NCBI RefSeq assembly: GCF_005503015.1
Contig: NZ_SCOL01000004.1
Coordinates: 62,001-126,000, forward strand
Length of the DNA: 64,000 bases
Reading direction: 5' to 3'
Source of the DNA: Bacillus sp. E(2018)
GTDB taxonomy: Bacteria; Bacillota; Bacilli; Bacillales; Fictibacillaceae
The translations under genes were made by a program, and so were the position numbers. Of this stretch, positions 51,836 through 60,825 are shown one piece after another (position 1 is the first letter of the stretch; each line of letters begins with the position of its first letter). Under the pieces are notes generated by a model. That model was not told the origin of the DNA. It saw only the letters and a program-made list of their open reading frames with translations, and did not search any database.

Positions 51836-52303
51836 ATGCCAAAAGGAGAAGGGAAAGTAGTCGCACAGAATAAGAAAGCGCGGCACGATTACCACGTCGA
51901 AGAAACATTTGAAGCAGGAATTGTCCTTCAGGGCACGGAGATCAAATCCATTCGCGCAGGCAGGGCAAATTTAAAAGATTCTTTCGCACGTGTGCAAAAT
52001 GGCGAGTTGTTTCTACACAACATGCACATCAGCACATACGAGCAAGGAAACCGGTACAACCATGATCCACTTCGTACGCGTAAGTTGCTTTTACACCGCA
52101 AAGAGATCAACAAGCTGTTAGGTGCAACAAAAGAACAAGGATATTCAATTGTTCCTTTGAAGATGTATCTGAAGAATGGTTTTGCGAAGCTTTTGATTGG
52201 ACTTGCAAAAGGGAAGAAGCATTACGACAAGCGTGACGATCTGAAGAAAAAGGATGCGAAGCGAGAGATCGAACGTGCATTCCGAGATCGCCAGAAAGCA
52301 TAA
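51836..52303 (+). CDS. smpB: SsrA-binding protein
   Basis: 155 residues. [34 protein letters not shown] and so on is the SmpB core; the C-terminal tail [20 protein letters not shown] that reads the empty mRNA channel is present. It delivers tmRNA to stalled ribosomes. The ATG at 51836 stands 12 bases behind GGGGAGG, a longer gap than usual. ssrA follows with its own promoter. Confidence 0.97.
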   Translation: MPKGEGKVVAQNKKARHDYHVEETFEAGIVLQGTEIKSIRAGRANLKDSFARVQNGELFLHNMHISTYEQGNRYNHDPLRTRKLLLHRKEINKLLGATKEQGYSIVPLKMYLKNGFAKLLIGLAKGKKHYDKRDDLKKKDAKREIERAFRDRQKA

Positions 52304-52329
52304 TTGGTTCCTTTTACAGGATGTTACAA

Positions 52330-52358
52330 TTGAGACGACGAAGTAAAAATGTTATACT
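52330..52358 (+). promoter_or_regulatory. Promoter of ssrA
   Basis: TTGAGA (52330-52335), 17 bases, TATACT (52353-52358) with TG one base ahead of the -10. Predicted start near 52365, so a 5' extension of about 80 bases is removed from pre-tmRNA. Confidence 0.8.
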
Positions 52359-52442
52359 GAGTACACAAGTGAATAGAAGCGATTAAGCTTTTATCTCTTT
52401 CCGAGGTTCCGCAGAATTAGGTTTCTGCTTACCATTTTATAT

Positions 52443-52803
52443 GGGGACGTTACGGATTCGACAGGGGTAGTTTGAGCTTAAGTTGCGAGTCGAGGGGGTC
52501 GGCCTCGTTAAAACGCCACAGCCAATAACTGGCAAACAAAACAACAACTTAGCTTTAGCTGCGTAATAGCACTTTAGCTGTTCCTCCCTCCATCGCCCAT
52601 GTGGTAGGGTAAGGGACTCACTCTTAGTGGGCTACGCCGGTTGTCCTCCGCCTGAGGACGAAGGAAGAGAATAATCAGGCTAGCGGTCCAGGCGCCTGTC
52701 GGCTGGCAGACGGATCCGCGAAATGCGAATAAACCGACTACACTCGTAGAAGCTTAAGTGCCAATATCTTTGGACGTGGGTTCGACTCCCACCGTCTCCA
52801 CCA
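52443..52803 (+). ncRNA. ssrA: Transfer-messenger RNA
   Basis: 361 nt. The acceptor stem pairs GGGGACG (52443-52449) with CGTCTCC, followed by A and an encoded CCA ending at 52803; the T-arm reads GTGGGTTCGACTCCCAC. The start GGGGACGTTACGGATTCGAC is canonical. The tag reading frame starts at the resume codon GGC (52531) and gives GKQNNNLALAA, then TAATAG; the LALAA end is the ClpXP degron. Rescues stalled ribosomes together with SmpB and RNase R encoded just upstream. Confidence 0.98.
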
Positions 52804-52819
52804 TACATAGGTGGATTAC

Positions 52820-52848
52820 AGGACTCGCCCTAGGGTGAGTCCTTTTTT
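52820..52848 (+). terminator. Terminator of ssrA
   Basis: GGACTCGCC pairs with GGTGAGTCC, followed by six T. Confidence 0.88.
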
Positions 52849-52868
52849 GTATGCTAAATTTGGGCAAA

Positions 52869-52959
52869 TGTCGATATAATCTGATTTTCGCCGATATATT
52901 TAAAATCTTGCCGATATAATTCAAAAGTTGCCGATATAACAAAAAAGTTGTCGATATCT
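52869..52959. repeat. Short 20-bp-period array (unit GCCGATATAA...)
   Basis: CGATAT occurs five times at exact 20-bp steps (units start at 52871, 52891, 52911, 52931, 52951), each preceded by TG/TTGC and followed by AT-rich filler. It lies behind the ssrA terminator. Confidence 0.85.
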
Positions 52960-53029
52960 CATTTCATTAAAGGATTTTGCTACCAGACAAAAGAACTATT
53001 AGTAACATAATAACGAAAGGAGTAAGACT

Positions 53030-54010
53030 TTGATCATCAAAAAACGAACAAAGCCGATCAAATTATTTAAGTTTGAGGCGCTATTTAGGCGAATTGCTCT
53101 CGAGCACCCAAAAAGGCAAATCGCTTCTGAACTATATGCAAAAAGTATGGCAGGATATCGCGGTGAGCGTTCTTTAGATTTCCCGCTGAGTTTTTTAACC
53201 GAACAAAAATACCATATCTTTCATGACCTCCGTCTTTATGATGGTACACATTACTTCCAAATTGATTGCCTTCTCTTATCCTCAAAATTCATGATTATCA
53301 TCGAAGTGAAAAACATAACAGGAACACTTATTTTTGACTCTATTTTCAATCAGTTAATACGGATCAACGATAACAAGGATGAAACAGCATTCAGCAGCCC
53401 AGTTGTCCAAGTAAATAGACAAGTGGAGCAACTTCAAAAGTGGCTTAAGCTTCAGAAATTCCACTCCATGCCTATTGAGCCGCTTGTAATCATCGGAAAT
53501 GATAAATCCGTAATCAAGTCCACTGAAAAAGAAAAATCACAAAACCTCTCGCAGTTCGTATTACCCTACTATGTTTTACCTGAAAAAATAAAAGAACTTG
53601 AGATAAAGCACACAACTCATCTCCTTACTGACGAATGTCATCGTACCCTCTCCAACCAACTTCTGTTACAACACACCCCACTCGAATTCAATATCCTTCA
53701 ACGTTTCCAAATCCCAGAAAGCGAATTAATAAAAGGAATACAGTGCACGAACTGTAAATTCTTTAGTATGCAGAGATCGTTTGGCACGTGGGCTTGTAAA
53801 AGATGCATGTCTGCTTCTAAAGACTCGCATATACATGCCTTACGTGATTATTATCTTTTGATTGGCGATACGATCAATAATCGGCAAATGAATGACTTCC
53901 TCCATATCAACTCACCTCATATAACGAAACACCTTTTAAAATCACTATGTTCTACAACAATCGGAACGAATAAAGGAAGAAAATATGAACTATCCTTCGA
54001 TTTTGAATAA
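53030..54010 (+). CDS. NERD-domain protein with C-terminal zinc finger
   Basis: 326 residues, TTG start with AAAGGAG upstream. The NERD (nuclease-related) domain spans about 40-160: GYRGERSLDFPLSFL, then FQIDCLLLSSKFMIIIEVKN with the D-(x)n-E-V-K motif of restriction-like nucleases. The C-terminal third has CTNCKFF and CKRCMSA, a four-cysteine zinc ribbon, and ends in a short domain. NERD proteins may process DNA; function unproven. It stands alone behind tmRNA. Confidence 0.85.
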   Translation: MIIKKRTKPIKLFKFEALFRRIALEHPKRQIASELYAKSMAGYRGERSLDFPLSFLTEQKYHIFHDLRLYDGTHYFQIDCLLLSSKFMIIIEVKNITGTLIFDSIFNQLIRINDNKDETAFSSPVVQVNRQVEQLQKWLKLQKFHSMPIEPLVIIGNDKSVIKSTEKEKSQNLSQFVLPYYVLPEKIKELEIKHTTHLLTDECHRTLSNQLLLQHTPLEFNILQRFQIPESELIKGIQCTNCKFFSMQRSFGTWACKRCMSASKDSHIHALRDYYLLIGDTINNRQMNDFLHINSPHITKHLLKSLCSTTIGTNKGRKYELSFDFE

Positions 54011-54087
54011 TTTCATTCTCCTTCTGAAAAAGAACGTATTCAAACCGTATATTTTCCCCATCCTATAAAATAGGAAGGTGAAAAATA

Positions 54088-55149
54088 ATGGACTTATTAA
54101 AAGAATTAACCGAAACGAATGGTGCTCCTGGTTTTGAAAAAGCGATTCGAGAGATTATGAAGCGCGAGATCAGCAAAACAGGTGCCACATTAATGAACGA
54201 CCATATTGGCAGTGTATTTGGTGAAAAACACGGATCTACGAATGACGGTCCTAAAATACTTCTTGCAGGCCACATGGACGAAGTCGGATTTATGGTCAGT
54301 GAGATTACAGAGCAAGGGTATTTGCGCTTCGTTCCATTAGGAGGTTGGTGGTCACAAGTTCTTCTCGCACAGCGTGTCCATGTTCAGACGAAAACTAAGA
54401 CATTCACGGGTGTCGTTGGATCAAAGGCACCTCATATCTTAACAGCCGATGAACGAAACCGGGTGTACCCGATGAAAGAGATGTTTATTGATATTGGTGC
54501 AAAGGATAAAGACCAAGTGAAGGAGTGGGGAATTAGAGTAGGTGATCCGATCCTTCCGATATGCCCCTTTGAACTGATGCCTGACGGTGACACCATTCTT
54601 GCTAAAGCACTCGATAATCGAGCAGGCTGTTATACCGCTCTTCAGGTACTAGAACAGCTTCAAAACGTCAAGCACCCAAACACCGTCTATTGTGGTGCGA
54701 CCGTTCAAGAAGAAGTGGGGCTTAGAGGAGCCATTACAGCACCTGCGATCATGGAACCAGATGTCGCGATCGCACTCGATGTAGGCGTTGCAGAAGATGG
54801 TCCTGGTGGGAACGCGAACAAAGCGAAGCTCGGAAAGGGGCCACTCATTACGTTCCTCGATTCGTCCATGATTCCGCACACCGGTTTTCGGGACTTAATC
54901 ATCGAGGTTGCTGAGAAACATAACATCCCTTACCAAGTAGACGTGATGCTTGGCGGAGGAACGGATGCGGGTAAGTTCCATCTATTCAAAAAGGGTATCC
55001 CAAGTCTTGTAGTGGGAGTTGCGGCGCGATACATCCACAGTCATACATCCATGATCAGTAAAAGCGACCTAGAAAATAGTGCAAAGCTTTTAGTAGAGCT
55101 CGTGAAGGTTTTAGATAAAGAAAAGCTTCATTCGCTTCTGGAATACTAA
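54088..55149 (+). CDS. M42 family metallopeptidase (glutamyl/deblocking aminopeptidase)
   Basis: 353 residues. Binuclear-metal motifs of the M42 family: AGHMDEVGFMV (first His-Asp), DNRAGCYTAL, the catalytic Glu pair in TVQEEVGLRGA, ALDVGVAEDGPG, and a late histidine in ARYIHSHTSM. Cytoplasmic tetrahedral aminopeptidases of this type degrade peptides. AGGAAGGTG upstream. Own terminator. Confidence 0.92.
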   Translation: MDLLKELTETNGAPGFEKAIREIMKREISKTGATLMNDHIGSVFGEKHGSTNDGPKILLAGHMDEVGFMVSEITEQGYLRFVPLGGWWSQVLLAQRVHVQTKTKTFTGVVGSKAPHILTADERNRVYPMKEMFIDIGAKDKDQVKEWGIRVGDPILPICPFELMPDGDTILAKALDNRAGCYTALQVLEQLQNVKHPNTVYCGATVQEEVGLRGAITAPAIMEPDVAIALDVGVAEDGPGGNANKAKLGKGPLITFLDSSMIPHTGFRDLIIEVAEKHNIPYQVDVMLGGGTDAGKFHLFKKGIPSLVVGVAARYIHSHTSMISKSDLENSAKLLVELVKVLDKEKLHSLLEY

Positions 55150-55160
55150 ACGCTACTCAA

Positions 55161-55196
55161 AAAAACCTCGTTGGATTTTATTCCAACGGGGTTTCT
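55161..55196 (+). terminator. Terminator of the M42 peptidase gene
   Basis: AAACCTCGTTGGA pairs with TCCAACGGGGTTT; the U-run is short. Confidence 0.75.
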
Positions 55197-55317
55197 CACT
55201 TTATCGCAATATGTTACAGTGTTATAAAAAGTTTTACATCATTCTTTGCTAATCATCGAAAAACGTCTATTATATAGAGATGAGAGTATAAGTTGTTAAA
55301 GGAGATCAGTAATTTTT

Positions 55318-56154
55318 ATGGACATCCTATTGTTATTAAAAGCCCTTATTTTAGGGATTGTTGAAGGTTTAACGGAGTTTGCTCCTGTATCATCTACAGG
55401 ACATATGATTCTTGTCGATGACATGTGGTTAAAATCACAAGACTTTTTAGGTAAATATCCTGCAAATACATTCAAAGTTGTCATCCAGCTTGGTTCGATT
55501 TTGGCCGTAATTGTTGTCTTTAGACAGCGATTCATCGATATGCTAGGACTTAGCAGAAACAAAGCAACAAATGAAATCACAGGTAGCCGTTTAAAATTAA
55601 CGCAAGTCATTGTAGGACTCTTGCCGGCAGGTGTTCTAGGGCTGTTGTTCGAAGATTATATCGACGAGTACCTTTTCACGACTAACACTGTGCTTATCGG
55701 CCTCGCAATTGGAGCAGTTCTTATGATTTTTGCCGATCGCTTTGCTGCTAAAAATCAAAACCCTGTAATTGATACAGTAGATCAGATTACGTACAAACAA
55801 GCTTTCTCGATCGGATTGATTCAGTGTTTATCTCTCTGGCCAGGATTTTCACGTTCAGGTGCTACGATTTCAGGCGGTGTCCTTCTAGGGCTTAGTCACC
55901 GTGCTGCAGCTGATTTCACATTCATTATGGCTGTTCCGATCATGGCTGGTGCGAGTGGGATCTCCCTATTAAAGAACTTAGAATATTTTAGTATGGATGC
56001 TATGCCGTTCTTTGTAGTTGGATTTATTAGTGCGTTTGTATTCGCTATGTTATCAATTCGTTTCTTCTTAAATGTTATTGAAAAAGTTAAGCTAACGCCA
56101 TTTGCGATTTATCGTCTAGTGCTAGTAGCTGTTATCTTTTTTGTGATCATGTAA
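55318..56154 (+). CDS. uppP: Undecaprenyl-diphosphatase
   Basis: 278 residues with about eight membrane helices. BacA/UppP signatures: GIVEGLTEFAPVSSTGHMIL near residues 13-32 (Glu and the PVSSTGH motif) and LWPGFSRSGATISGGVLLGL near 177-196. Recycles the lipid carrier for peptidoglycan synthesis and gives bacitracin resistance. GGAGATCAG precedes the ATG. Confidence 0.96.
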   Translation: MDILLLLKALILGIVEGLTEFAPVSSTGHMILVDDMWLKSQDFLGKYPANTFKVVIQLGSILAVIVVFRQRFIDMLGLSRNKATNEITGSRLKLTQVIVGLLPAGVLGLLFEDYIDEYLFTTNTVLIGLAIGAVLMIFADRFAAKNQNPVIDTVDQITYKQAFSIGLIQCLSLWPGFSRSGATISGGVLLGLSHRAAADFTFIMAVPIMAGASGISLLKNLEYFSMDAMPFFVVGFISAFVFAMLSIRFFLNVIEKVKLTPFAIYRLVLVAVIFFVIM

Positions 56155-56159
56155 TAAAA

Positions 56160-56197
56160 AAGAAACCCCACTTGATTCAAACAAGTGGGGTTTCACT
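56160..56197. terminator. Bidirectional terminator between uppP and the csbD-like gene
   Basis: GAAACCCCACTTG pairs with CAAGTGGGGTTTC around a 7-base loop; serves both convergent genes. Confidence 0.88.
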
Positions 56198-56202
56198 ATT
56201 TT

Positions 56203-56409
56203 TTAATATTGCTCCATTCTGCTGTACCAATCGTCGTATTCACGCTCTGCTTCTTCACGTTTTCTTCCGTGTCTTTCCTGAATCTTACCGATCATTTTTT
56301 CACGGTCACCTTGTGCTTGATCGTAATCATCATCTGTCAAGTTGCCCCATTGTTTCTTCGCTTCACCTTTTAACTGTTTCCATTTGCCTTCCATTGTATC
56401 GTTTTTCAT
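56203..56409 (-). CDS. CsbD-family stress protein
   Basis: 68 residues: MEGKWKQLKGEAKKQWGNLT start and DREKMIGKIQERHG are the CsbD pattern. Such proteins are hydrophilic and induced by sigma-B in Bacillus. It is 17 bases behind the 56427-56957 gene and most likely shares its promoter. Confidence 0.92.
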   Translation of the reverse strand: MKNDTMEGKWKQLKGEAKKQWGNLTDDDYDQAQGDREKMIGKIQERHGRKREEAEREYDDWYSRMEQY

Positions 56410-56426
56410 ATTGAATCATCCTCCTT

Positions 56427-56957
56427 TTAATATTTGTTGGAATATGAATCTTCATAACGATGTGCGTTTGTGGAACGGTACGTACGGAATGTATCATTAA
56501 CTTGCCTATGTCGACTAACTTCATTCGTATCAACGAGAACAAGGATGTCCCCAGCTTCAACAGATTGTTCATATTCTTTCGCTTCATTTTCAGGTATTCC
56601 TAATCCTACTAGAGCTCCTACGATTCCGCCTGCTCCAGCTCCTACAGCTGCTCCACCTAGTGCTGCAGCAATCGGTCCTGCGGCTACAATCGGGCCGATT
56701 CCTGGAATTGCAAGTGCGCCTGCACCTAATAATAGCCCGCCAATTCCACCTAGAATGCCACCTGTGGCCATTCCTGTAGCAGCCCCTTCAGGAGCTTTTG
56801 AGCCGGTTTTTTCTTGAATGTGTTTTACTTCTTTTTTGTCTTTTGCGATCACTGAGATTTCGTCATCACTATAACCTTGGTCTCTCAGTTCTTTTATCGC
56901 ATCAATCGCATCATCTTCTGAACGGAAAACGCCAACTACTTTACCATGAGTATCCAT
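56427..56957 (-). CDS. General stress protein (YflT/17M domain with glycine-rich membrane segment)
   Basis: 176 residues from the ATG at 56957 (AAAGGAGGAAATCG upstream); a longer frame to 57074 reads through the promoter. Residues 4-45 form the YflT/17M domain (KVVGVFRSEDDAIDAIKELR, EISVIAKD). The centre (about 55-130) is a run of glycine/alanine-rich hydrophobic segments; the end is polar with tyrosines. Preceded by a sigma-B type promoter. Confidence 0.88.
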   Translation of the reverse strand: MDTHGKVVGVFRSEDDAIDAIKELRDQGYSDDEISVIAKDKKEVKHIQEKTGSKAPEGAATGMATGGILGGIGGLLLGAGALAIPGIGPIVAAGPIAAALGGAAVGAGAGGIVGALVGLGIPENEAKEYEQSVEAGDILVLVDTNEVSRHRQVNDTFRTYRSTNAHRYEDSYSNKY

Positions 56958-56998
56958 CGATTTCCTCCTTTTTTGTAGAAGATTAGTACGTAGTTTGT

Positions 56999-57024
56999 GT
57001 TCCCACTGGCTGGGGTGATAAAAC
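56999..57024 (-). promoter_or_regulatory. Sigma-B type promoter of the stress protein pair
   Basis: On the minus strand GTTTTA, 14 bases, GGGAAC, close to the sigma-B consensus GTTTAA-N12/15-GGGTAT. Predicted start about 35 bases before the ATG. Both genes it would drive belong to families controlled by sigma-B in B. subtilis. Confidence 0.65.
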
Positions 57025-57177
57025 ATGAACTTGCAGGTTCGACAAAAGTATACATAAAAAATAGAACGCAACATTTGGAAGCATTTAACACAAAAACACG
57101 TATTGTACTTGTTTACAATTTATGGTTTGATGTCTATATAAAGGAAAAATGATTAATGAATGTGGATGGGGATTGAA

Positions 57178-58401
57178 ATGGATATTTTTATTGGCAGACA
57201 ACCGATCTTAGACAAAGAAGAGAACGTTGTTGCTTATGAACTTTTATATAGAAATAGTGAGAATAATAGGTATGATGGATTGGATCATGACAGCGCCACG
57301 ATCGATGTGATGGTGAATAGTTTTGCGGGAATCGGAATTAAAGAAGTCGGTGAACGCAAGAAATGTTTTATAAACTTTACGGAGAATTTGTTGTTAAATC
57401 GGATTCCTACATATATTTCACCTCAATATATCGTCGTTGAGATTTTAGAAGATGTTCGGTTAACGGATGAAGTGCTTGAGGTCTGTAAAGAATTGAAGAA
57501 TAAAGGATATATTATTGCGCTGGATGATGTTTCGGTAAACCGGAACTTAGATAGAGTTCTGCCTTATATCGATATTATAAAAGTAGATTATTTATTAATG
57601 GATGTCCACGAGATGAAGGTCATGATTGAAACATATCGGGAGCAGATTACATTTCTAGCAGAAAAGATCGAAACGCGGGAACAGTTTGAAGAAGCCAAAG
57701 AGCTAGGATTTGAGTATTTTCAAGGCTACTTCTTTAGTAGACCCGTTATATTGCAAGGAAAGGACATCGCTCCTATTCCTACGAACTATCTTCTGCTATT
57801 AGAAAAGTTGAATGGTTCCGATCCAGATATCCATGAGATCAGCAGCTTGATCCAACGAGATCTCTCACTTTCGTATAAGCTATTAAAAGTGATGAACTCT
57901 GGTACTTACTTTTTCAAAAGCAAGATTACAACGATCAAACAAGCTGTCGTCCTAGTTGGACTATACGAGATTAAGAAGCTCGTGATGATTCTGATGATGT
58001 CTAGCTTGAATAGAGTGGATAATCAGTTAGAGATCGTTAAGATGAGTCTTACTCGTGCTTTCTTTTTTGAACGCATCTCAAAATACGTAGGTGTATCTAA
58101 GAACCACCTCTACATGTTCGGAATGTTTTCCCTTATCGATACTTTGTTGAGTAAAAACATGCAAGATGTAATCGCTGACCTACCAATTACAAATGAACTT
58201 GCAGAAGCTCTTTTAGGCAACAAAGATTCTTATAATCTTGCTCTGCATATTGTACAAGGTTTAGAGAGAGGTTCATGGCTGGAAATTCAGTCGATAAGCC
58301 ACACGATCAACCTGACAGAAGCGGAACTCTATACGCATTACCGTGCAAGTACATTATCTGCCGACAAATTTGTAAAAGCGGATACAGAAGTGAAAGTCTA
58401 G
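57178..58401 (+). CDS. EAL-HDOD two-domain signalling protein (YuxH-like)
   Basis: 407 residues from the ATG at 57178 (GGGGAT upstream). N-terminal EAL-type domain starting MDIFIGRQPILDKEENVVAYELLYR; the EAL signature position reads EIL (VVEILEDVRL), and several metal residues appear altered, so c-di-GMP hydrolysis is doubtful. The HDOD domain (about 195-390) includes DLSLSYKLLKVMNSGTYF and ITTIKQAVVLVGLYEIKKLV. Such proteins act as receptors in signalling. Single gene with terminator. Confidence 0.85.
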   Translation: MDIFIGRQPILDKEENVVAYELLYRNSENNRYDGLDHDSATIDVMVNSFAGIGIKEVGERKKCFINFTENLLLNRIPTYISPQYIVVEILEDVRLTDEVLEVCKELKNKGYIIALDDVSVNRNLDRVLPYIDIIKVDYLLMDVHEMKVMIETYREQITFLAEKIETREQFEEAKELGFEYFQGYFFSRPVILQGKDIAPIPTNYLLLLEKLNGSDPDIHEISSLIQRDLSLSYKLLKVMNSGTYFFKSKITTIKQAVVLVGLYEIKKLVMILMMSSLNRVDNQLEIVKMSLTRAFFFERISKYVGVSKNHLYMFGMFSLIDTLLSKNMQDVIADLPITNELAEALLGNKDSYNLALHIVQGLERGSWLEIQSISHTINLTEAELYTHYRASTLSADKFVKADTEVKV

Positions 58402-58415
58402 CACTATCACATGAC

Positions 58416-58447
58416 AAGAACCTCAAGTTGAAATGGGGTTCTTTTTT
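58416..58447 (+). terminator. Terminator of the EAL-HDOD gene
   Basis: AAGAACC pairs with GGTTCTT over a 15-base loop and is followed by six T. Confidence 0.75.
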
Positions 58448-58521
58448 ATTTGAAAATCCTCAAGAAAGTAAAGAATGATACTTTGGAGTAAAATACAAAC
58501 ATGTAAAGGAGGAGGTAGGCG

Positions 58522-59520
58522 ATGAAATTAAGCATACTCGATCAATCCCCAATCTCATCCGGTCAACATGCACAAGAAGCTCTTCAAGCTTCTTTGCAAC
58601 TGGCAATAGAGGGGGAAAAGCTAGGCTATACCCGTTATTGGATCGCAGAACATCATAATTTTAGCGGCTTATCTTGTTCAGCGCCAGAAGTGATGCTGAG
58701 CTATATAGGGGCAAACACAAAAAAGATTCGACTCGGCGCAGGAGCTGTGCTTTTACCGCATTATAAACCATACAGAGTTGCGGAAACCTATAACATGCTT
58801 GCTACTCTTTTTCCAGATAGAATCGATCTTGGTATCGGTCGTGCTCCTGGGGGATCGGCAGAAGCGTCGATCGCTCTTTCGAACAATTACCTGGACAATG
58901 TTCGAAAAGTACCTGAATTGACTAAACAACTGCTGCATTTTCTGCGTAATGATTTTCCAAAAGACAGTATGTTTTCTAAAATACAGGCGACTCCAGTTCC
59001 TGAAACCTCGCCTGTTCCATGGATACTTGGAACAAGCAAAAAAAGTGCTGATTTAGCTTCAAGATATGGAACAGCCTATGCATTTGGTCATTTTATGAGT
59101 GATAAACCAGGACCAGGAATCGTAGCTTCTTATCAAAAATCATTTCAACCGAATCCCTCATTAAAATTAGCGAAAACGATCGTTGCTGTGTCTGTGATCT
59201 GTGCAGAGACAACAGAGCACGCGGAGGAACTTGCATTAGCAGGAATTCTTTGGAGAAAACAAAATGCTTCTGGTGAAGGAAATGGTGTTCCATCCATAGA
59301 AGAAGCACACCTCTCTTTTTCAATAGAAGAAAGAGAACAATTCAAATCAGAAGCAAAAAGAAAAATGATTATCGGTAACCCACAAGAGGTAAAGAGAGAA
59401 CTATATAGACTTGAAGAATTGTATAAAGCAGATGAGATGATGATTGTGACGATCACCCACTCTTATGAGGACCGAATAAAGTCATACGAATTAATAGCCA
59501 ACCATGTCCTTTCCACATGA
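58522..59520 (+). CDS. Luciferase-like (LLM class) flavin monooxygenase
   Basis: 332 residues. Opens LSILDQSPISSGQ, then GYTRYWIAEHHNFSGLSCSA, IRLGAGAVLLPHYKPYRVAE, LFPDRIDLGIGRAPGG: the TIM-barrel pattern of bacterial luciferase homologues of the MsnO8/YwcH type. FMNH2-dependent oxygenation; substrate unknown. Paralogue of the gene at 59630. AGGAGGAGGTAGGCG precedes the ATG. Confidence 0.92.
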   Translation: MKLSILDQSPISSGQHAQEALQASLQLAIEGEKLGYTRYWIAEHHNFSGLSCSAPEVMLSYIGANTKKIRLGAGAVLLPHYKPYRVAETYNMLATLFPDRIDLGIGRAPGGSAEASIALSNNYLDNVRKVPELTKQLLHFLRNDFPKDSMFSKIQATPVPETSPVPWILGTSKKSADLASRYGTAYAFGHFMSDKPGPGIVASYQKSFQPNPSLKLAKTIVAVSVICAETTEHAEELALAGILWRKQNASGEGNGVPSIEEAHLSFSIEEREQFKSEAKRKMIIGNPQEVKRELYRLEELYKADEMMIVTITHSYEDRIKSYELIANHVLST

Positions 59521-59557
59521 GGGAATAAGCAGTATTTTTTATTTACGAAAGCAAACT

Positions 59558-59598
59558 TGTTATACTAGTAGCGAATTATTAAAATATAGTAGCTAATT
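59558..59598 (+). promoter_or_regulatory. Promoter with 21-bp-spaced direct repeat before the second LLM gene
   Basis: Extended -10 TGTTATACT (59558-59566) overlaps TAGTAGCGAATTATT (from 59566), which returns as TAGTAGCTAATTTTT from 59587, exactly 21 bases on. The arrangement covers the predicted start and suits a dimeric repressor. Confidence 0.5.
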
Positions 59599-59629
59599 TT
59601 TTGTTGCTTTAAATAAGGAGGACGTTACG

Positions 59630-60643
59630 ATGTCCAATAAAAAAAGTTTGAGTGATGTAAAATGGTCAGTTCTTGACCTAGCACCAGTCGTTGAAGGTGG
59701 AACGGTAACTGAATCGTTTCAGAATACGTTAGATCTCGCTCAGCATGCTGAAAAATGGGGATACAACCGCTATTGGTTAGCTGAACATCATAATATGCCC
59801 GGAATCGCGAGTTCTGCTACTTCGGTCGTAATTGGTCATGTGGCAGGAGGTACGTCTAAAATTCGAGTTGGCTCTGGTGGGATCATGCTTCCTAACCACG
59901 CACCGCTCGTGATTGCTGAACAATTCGGTACTCTCGATGCCCTGTATCCAGGTAGAATCGACCTCGGTCTAGGCCGCGCACCCGGAACAGACCAGGTAAC
60001 AGCACAAGCACTTCGCCGTGATCTGGGCAACATGGGTGATGATTTCCCGTATCAGCTAGATGAGCTGCGTACCTATCTGGATCCAGAACGAGCAGAATCA
60101 CCGATGAAAGTTAGAGCGGTTCCTGGAGAAGGACAAGATATTCCAATCTGGCTTTTAGGTTCAAGCGGATTCAGTGCACGATTGGCAGGTAGAGAAGGAC
60201 TGCCGTTTGCATTTGCGAGTCATTTTTCGCCAGATAACACGATTCCTGCTCTAGAGCTATACCGCAATACATTTACACCATCAGAAGTACTTGAGCAACC
60301 GTATGCGATGGTTGGAGCGAACGTTGTGATCGCAGATACTGACGAGGAAGCTGCACGAATCGCTACATCCCTGCAGCAGCAGTTCGTCAACTTAGTGCGC
60401 GGAAACCCAACGAAGCTGAAGCCTCCTGTTGAGAGCATGGACGGCATCTGGAGTCCGTATGAAAAAGCGGCACTCGACCAACAATTACGCACATCCTTTA
60501 TTGGTAGTCCTGAAACGGTTAAAGCTAAACTACAAGCGTTCTTGGACGAAACACAAGCTGATGAGATCATCGTAAATGGTCAAATTTACGACCATGCTGC
60601 AAGATTGCGCTCATTCCAGTTATTATCAGAGATCGTAAAATAG
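59630..60643 (+). CDS. Luciferase-like (LLM class) flavin monooxygenase, second copy
   Basis: 337 residues; same fold markers as its neighbour: [70 protein letters not shown]. The sequences differ enough to suggest an old duplication with different substrates. AAGGAGGACG precedes the ATG; its promoter is separate from the first copy. Confidence 0.93.
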   Translation: MSNKKSLSDVKWSVLDLAPVVEGGTVTESFQNTLDLAQHAEKWGYNRYWLAEHHNMPGIASSATSVVIGHVAGGTSKIRVGSGGIMLPNHAPLVIAEQFGTLDALYPGRIDLGLGRAPGTDQVTAQALRRDLGNMGDDFPYQLDELRTYLDPERAESPMKVRAVPGEGQDIPIWLLGSSGFSARLAGREGLPFAFASHFSPDNTIPALELYRNTFTPSEVLEQPYAMVGANVVIADTDEEAARIATSLQQQFVNLVRGNPTKLKPPVESMDGIWSPYEKAALDQQLRTSFIGSPETVKAKLQAFLDETQADEIIVNGQIYDHAARLRSFQLLSEIVK

Positions 60644-60655
60644 CATGAATGTTGA

Positions 60656-60686
60656 TTAGCGTACTCCTGAGAGGAGTGCGCTTTTT
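60656..60686 (+). terminator. Terminator of the second LLM gene
   Basis: GCGTACTCCT pairs with AGGAGTGCGC, followed by six T. Confidence 0.88.
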
Positions 60687-60726
60687 TGTTGGGGTATTGA
60701 ACTTACGGAGTTGTCGAAGTTTGTAG

Positions 60727-60801
60727 ACTCGCAGATAACTTTTGGATTGAAAAGCAAAACTCGTGGATAAAACAGCAAAACTTTTGGATTAATTGAGAAA
60801 A
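60727..60801. repeat. Short 21-bp-period array (unit CTCGTGGATAAA...)
   Basis: CTTTTGGAT at 60739, CTCGTGGAT at 60760, CTTTTGGAT at 60781, exact 21-bp steps with filler containing GCAAAA; a CTCGCAGAT precedes at 60728. The unit is the same as in the array at 10141. It lies just behind the LLM terminator. Confidence 0.75.
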
Positions 60802-60825
60802 CAGATTGATTGAGACCTTCTAATA

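Noticed and set aside
52443..54010. Prophage or genomic island at ssrA
   Set aside because: No integrase, no duplication of the ssrA 3' end, and the following genes (peptidase, uppP) are ordinary chromosomal genes.
56427..57074. Longer 215-residue form of the stress protein
   Set aside because: The extra 39 residues read through the sigma-B-like promoter and an AGGAGG site; the ATG at 56957 is far better placed.
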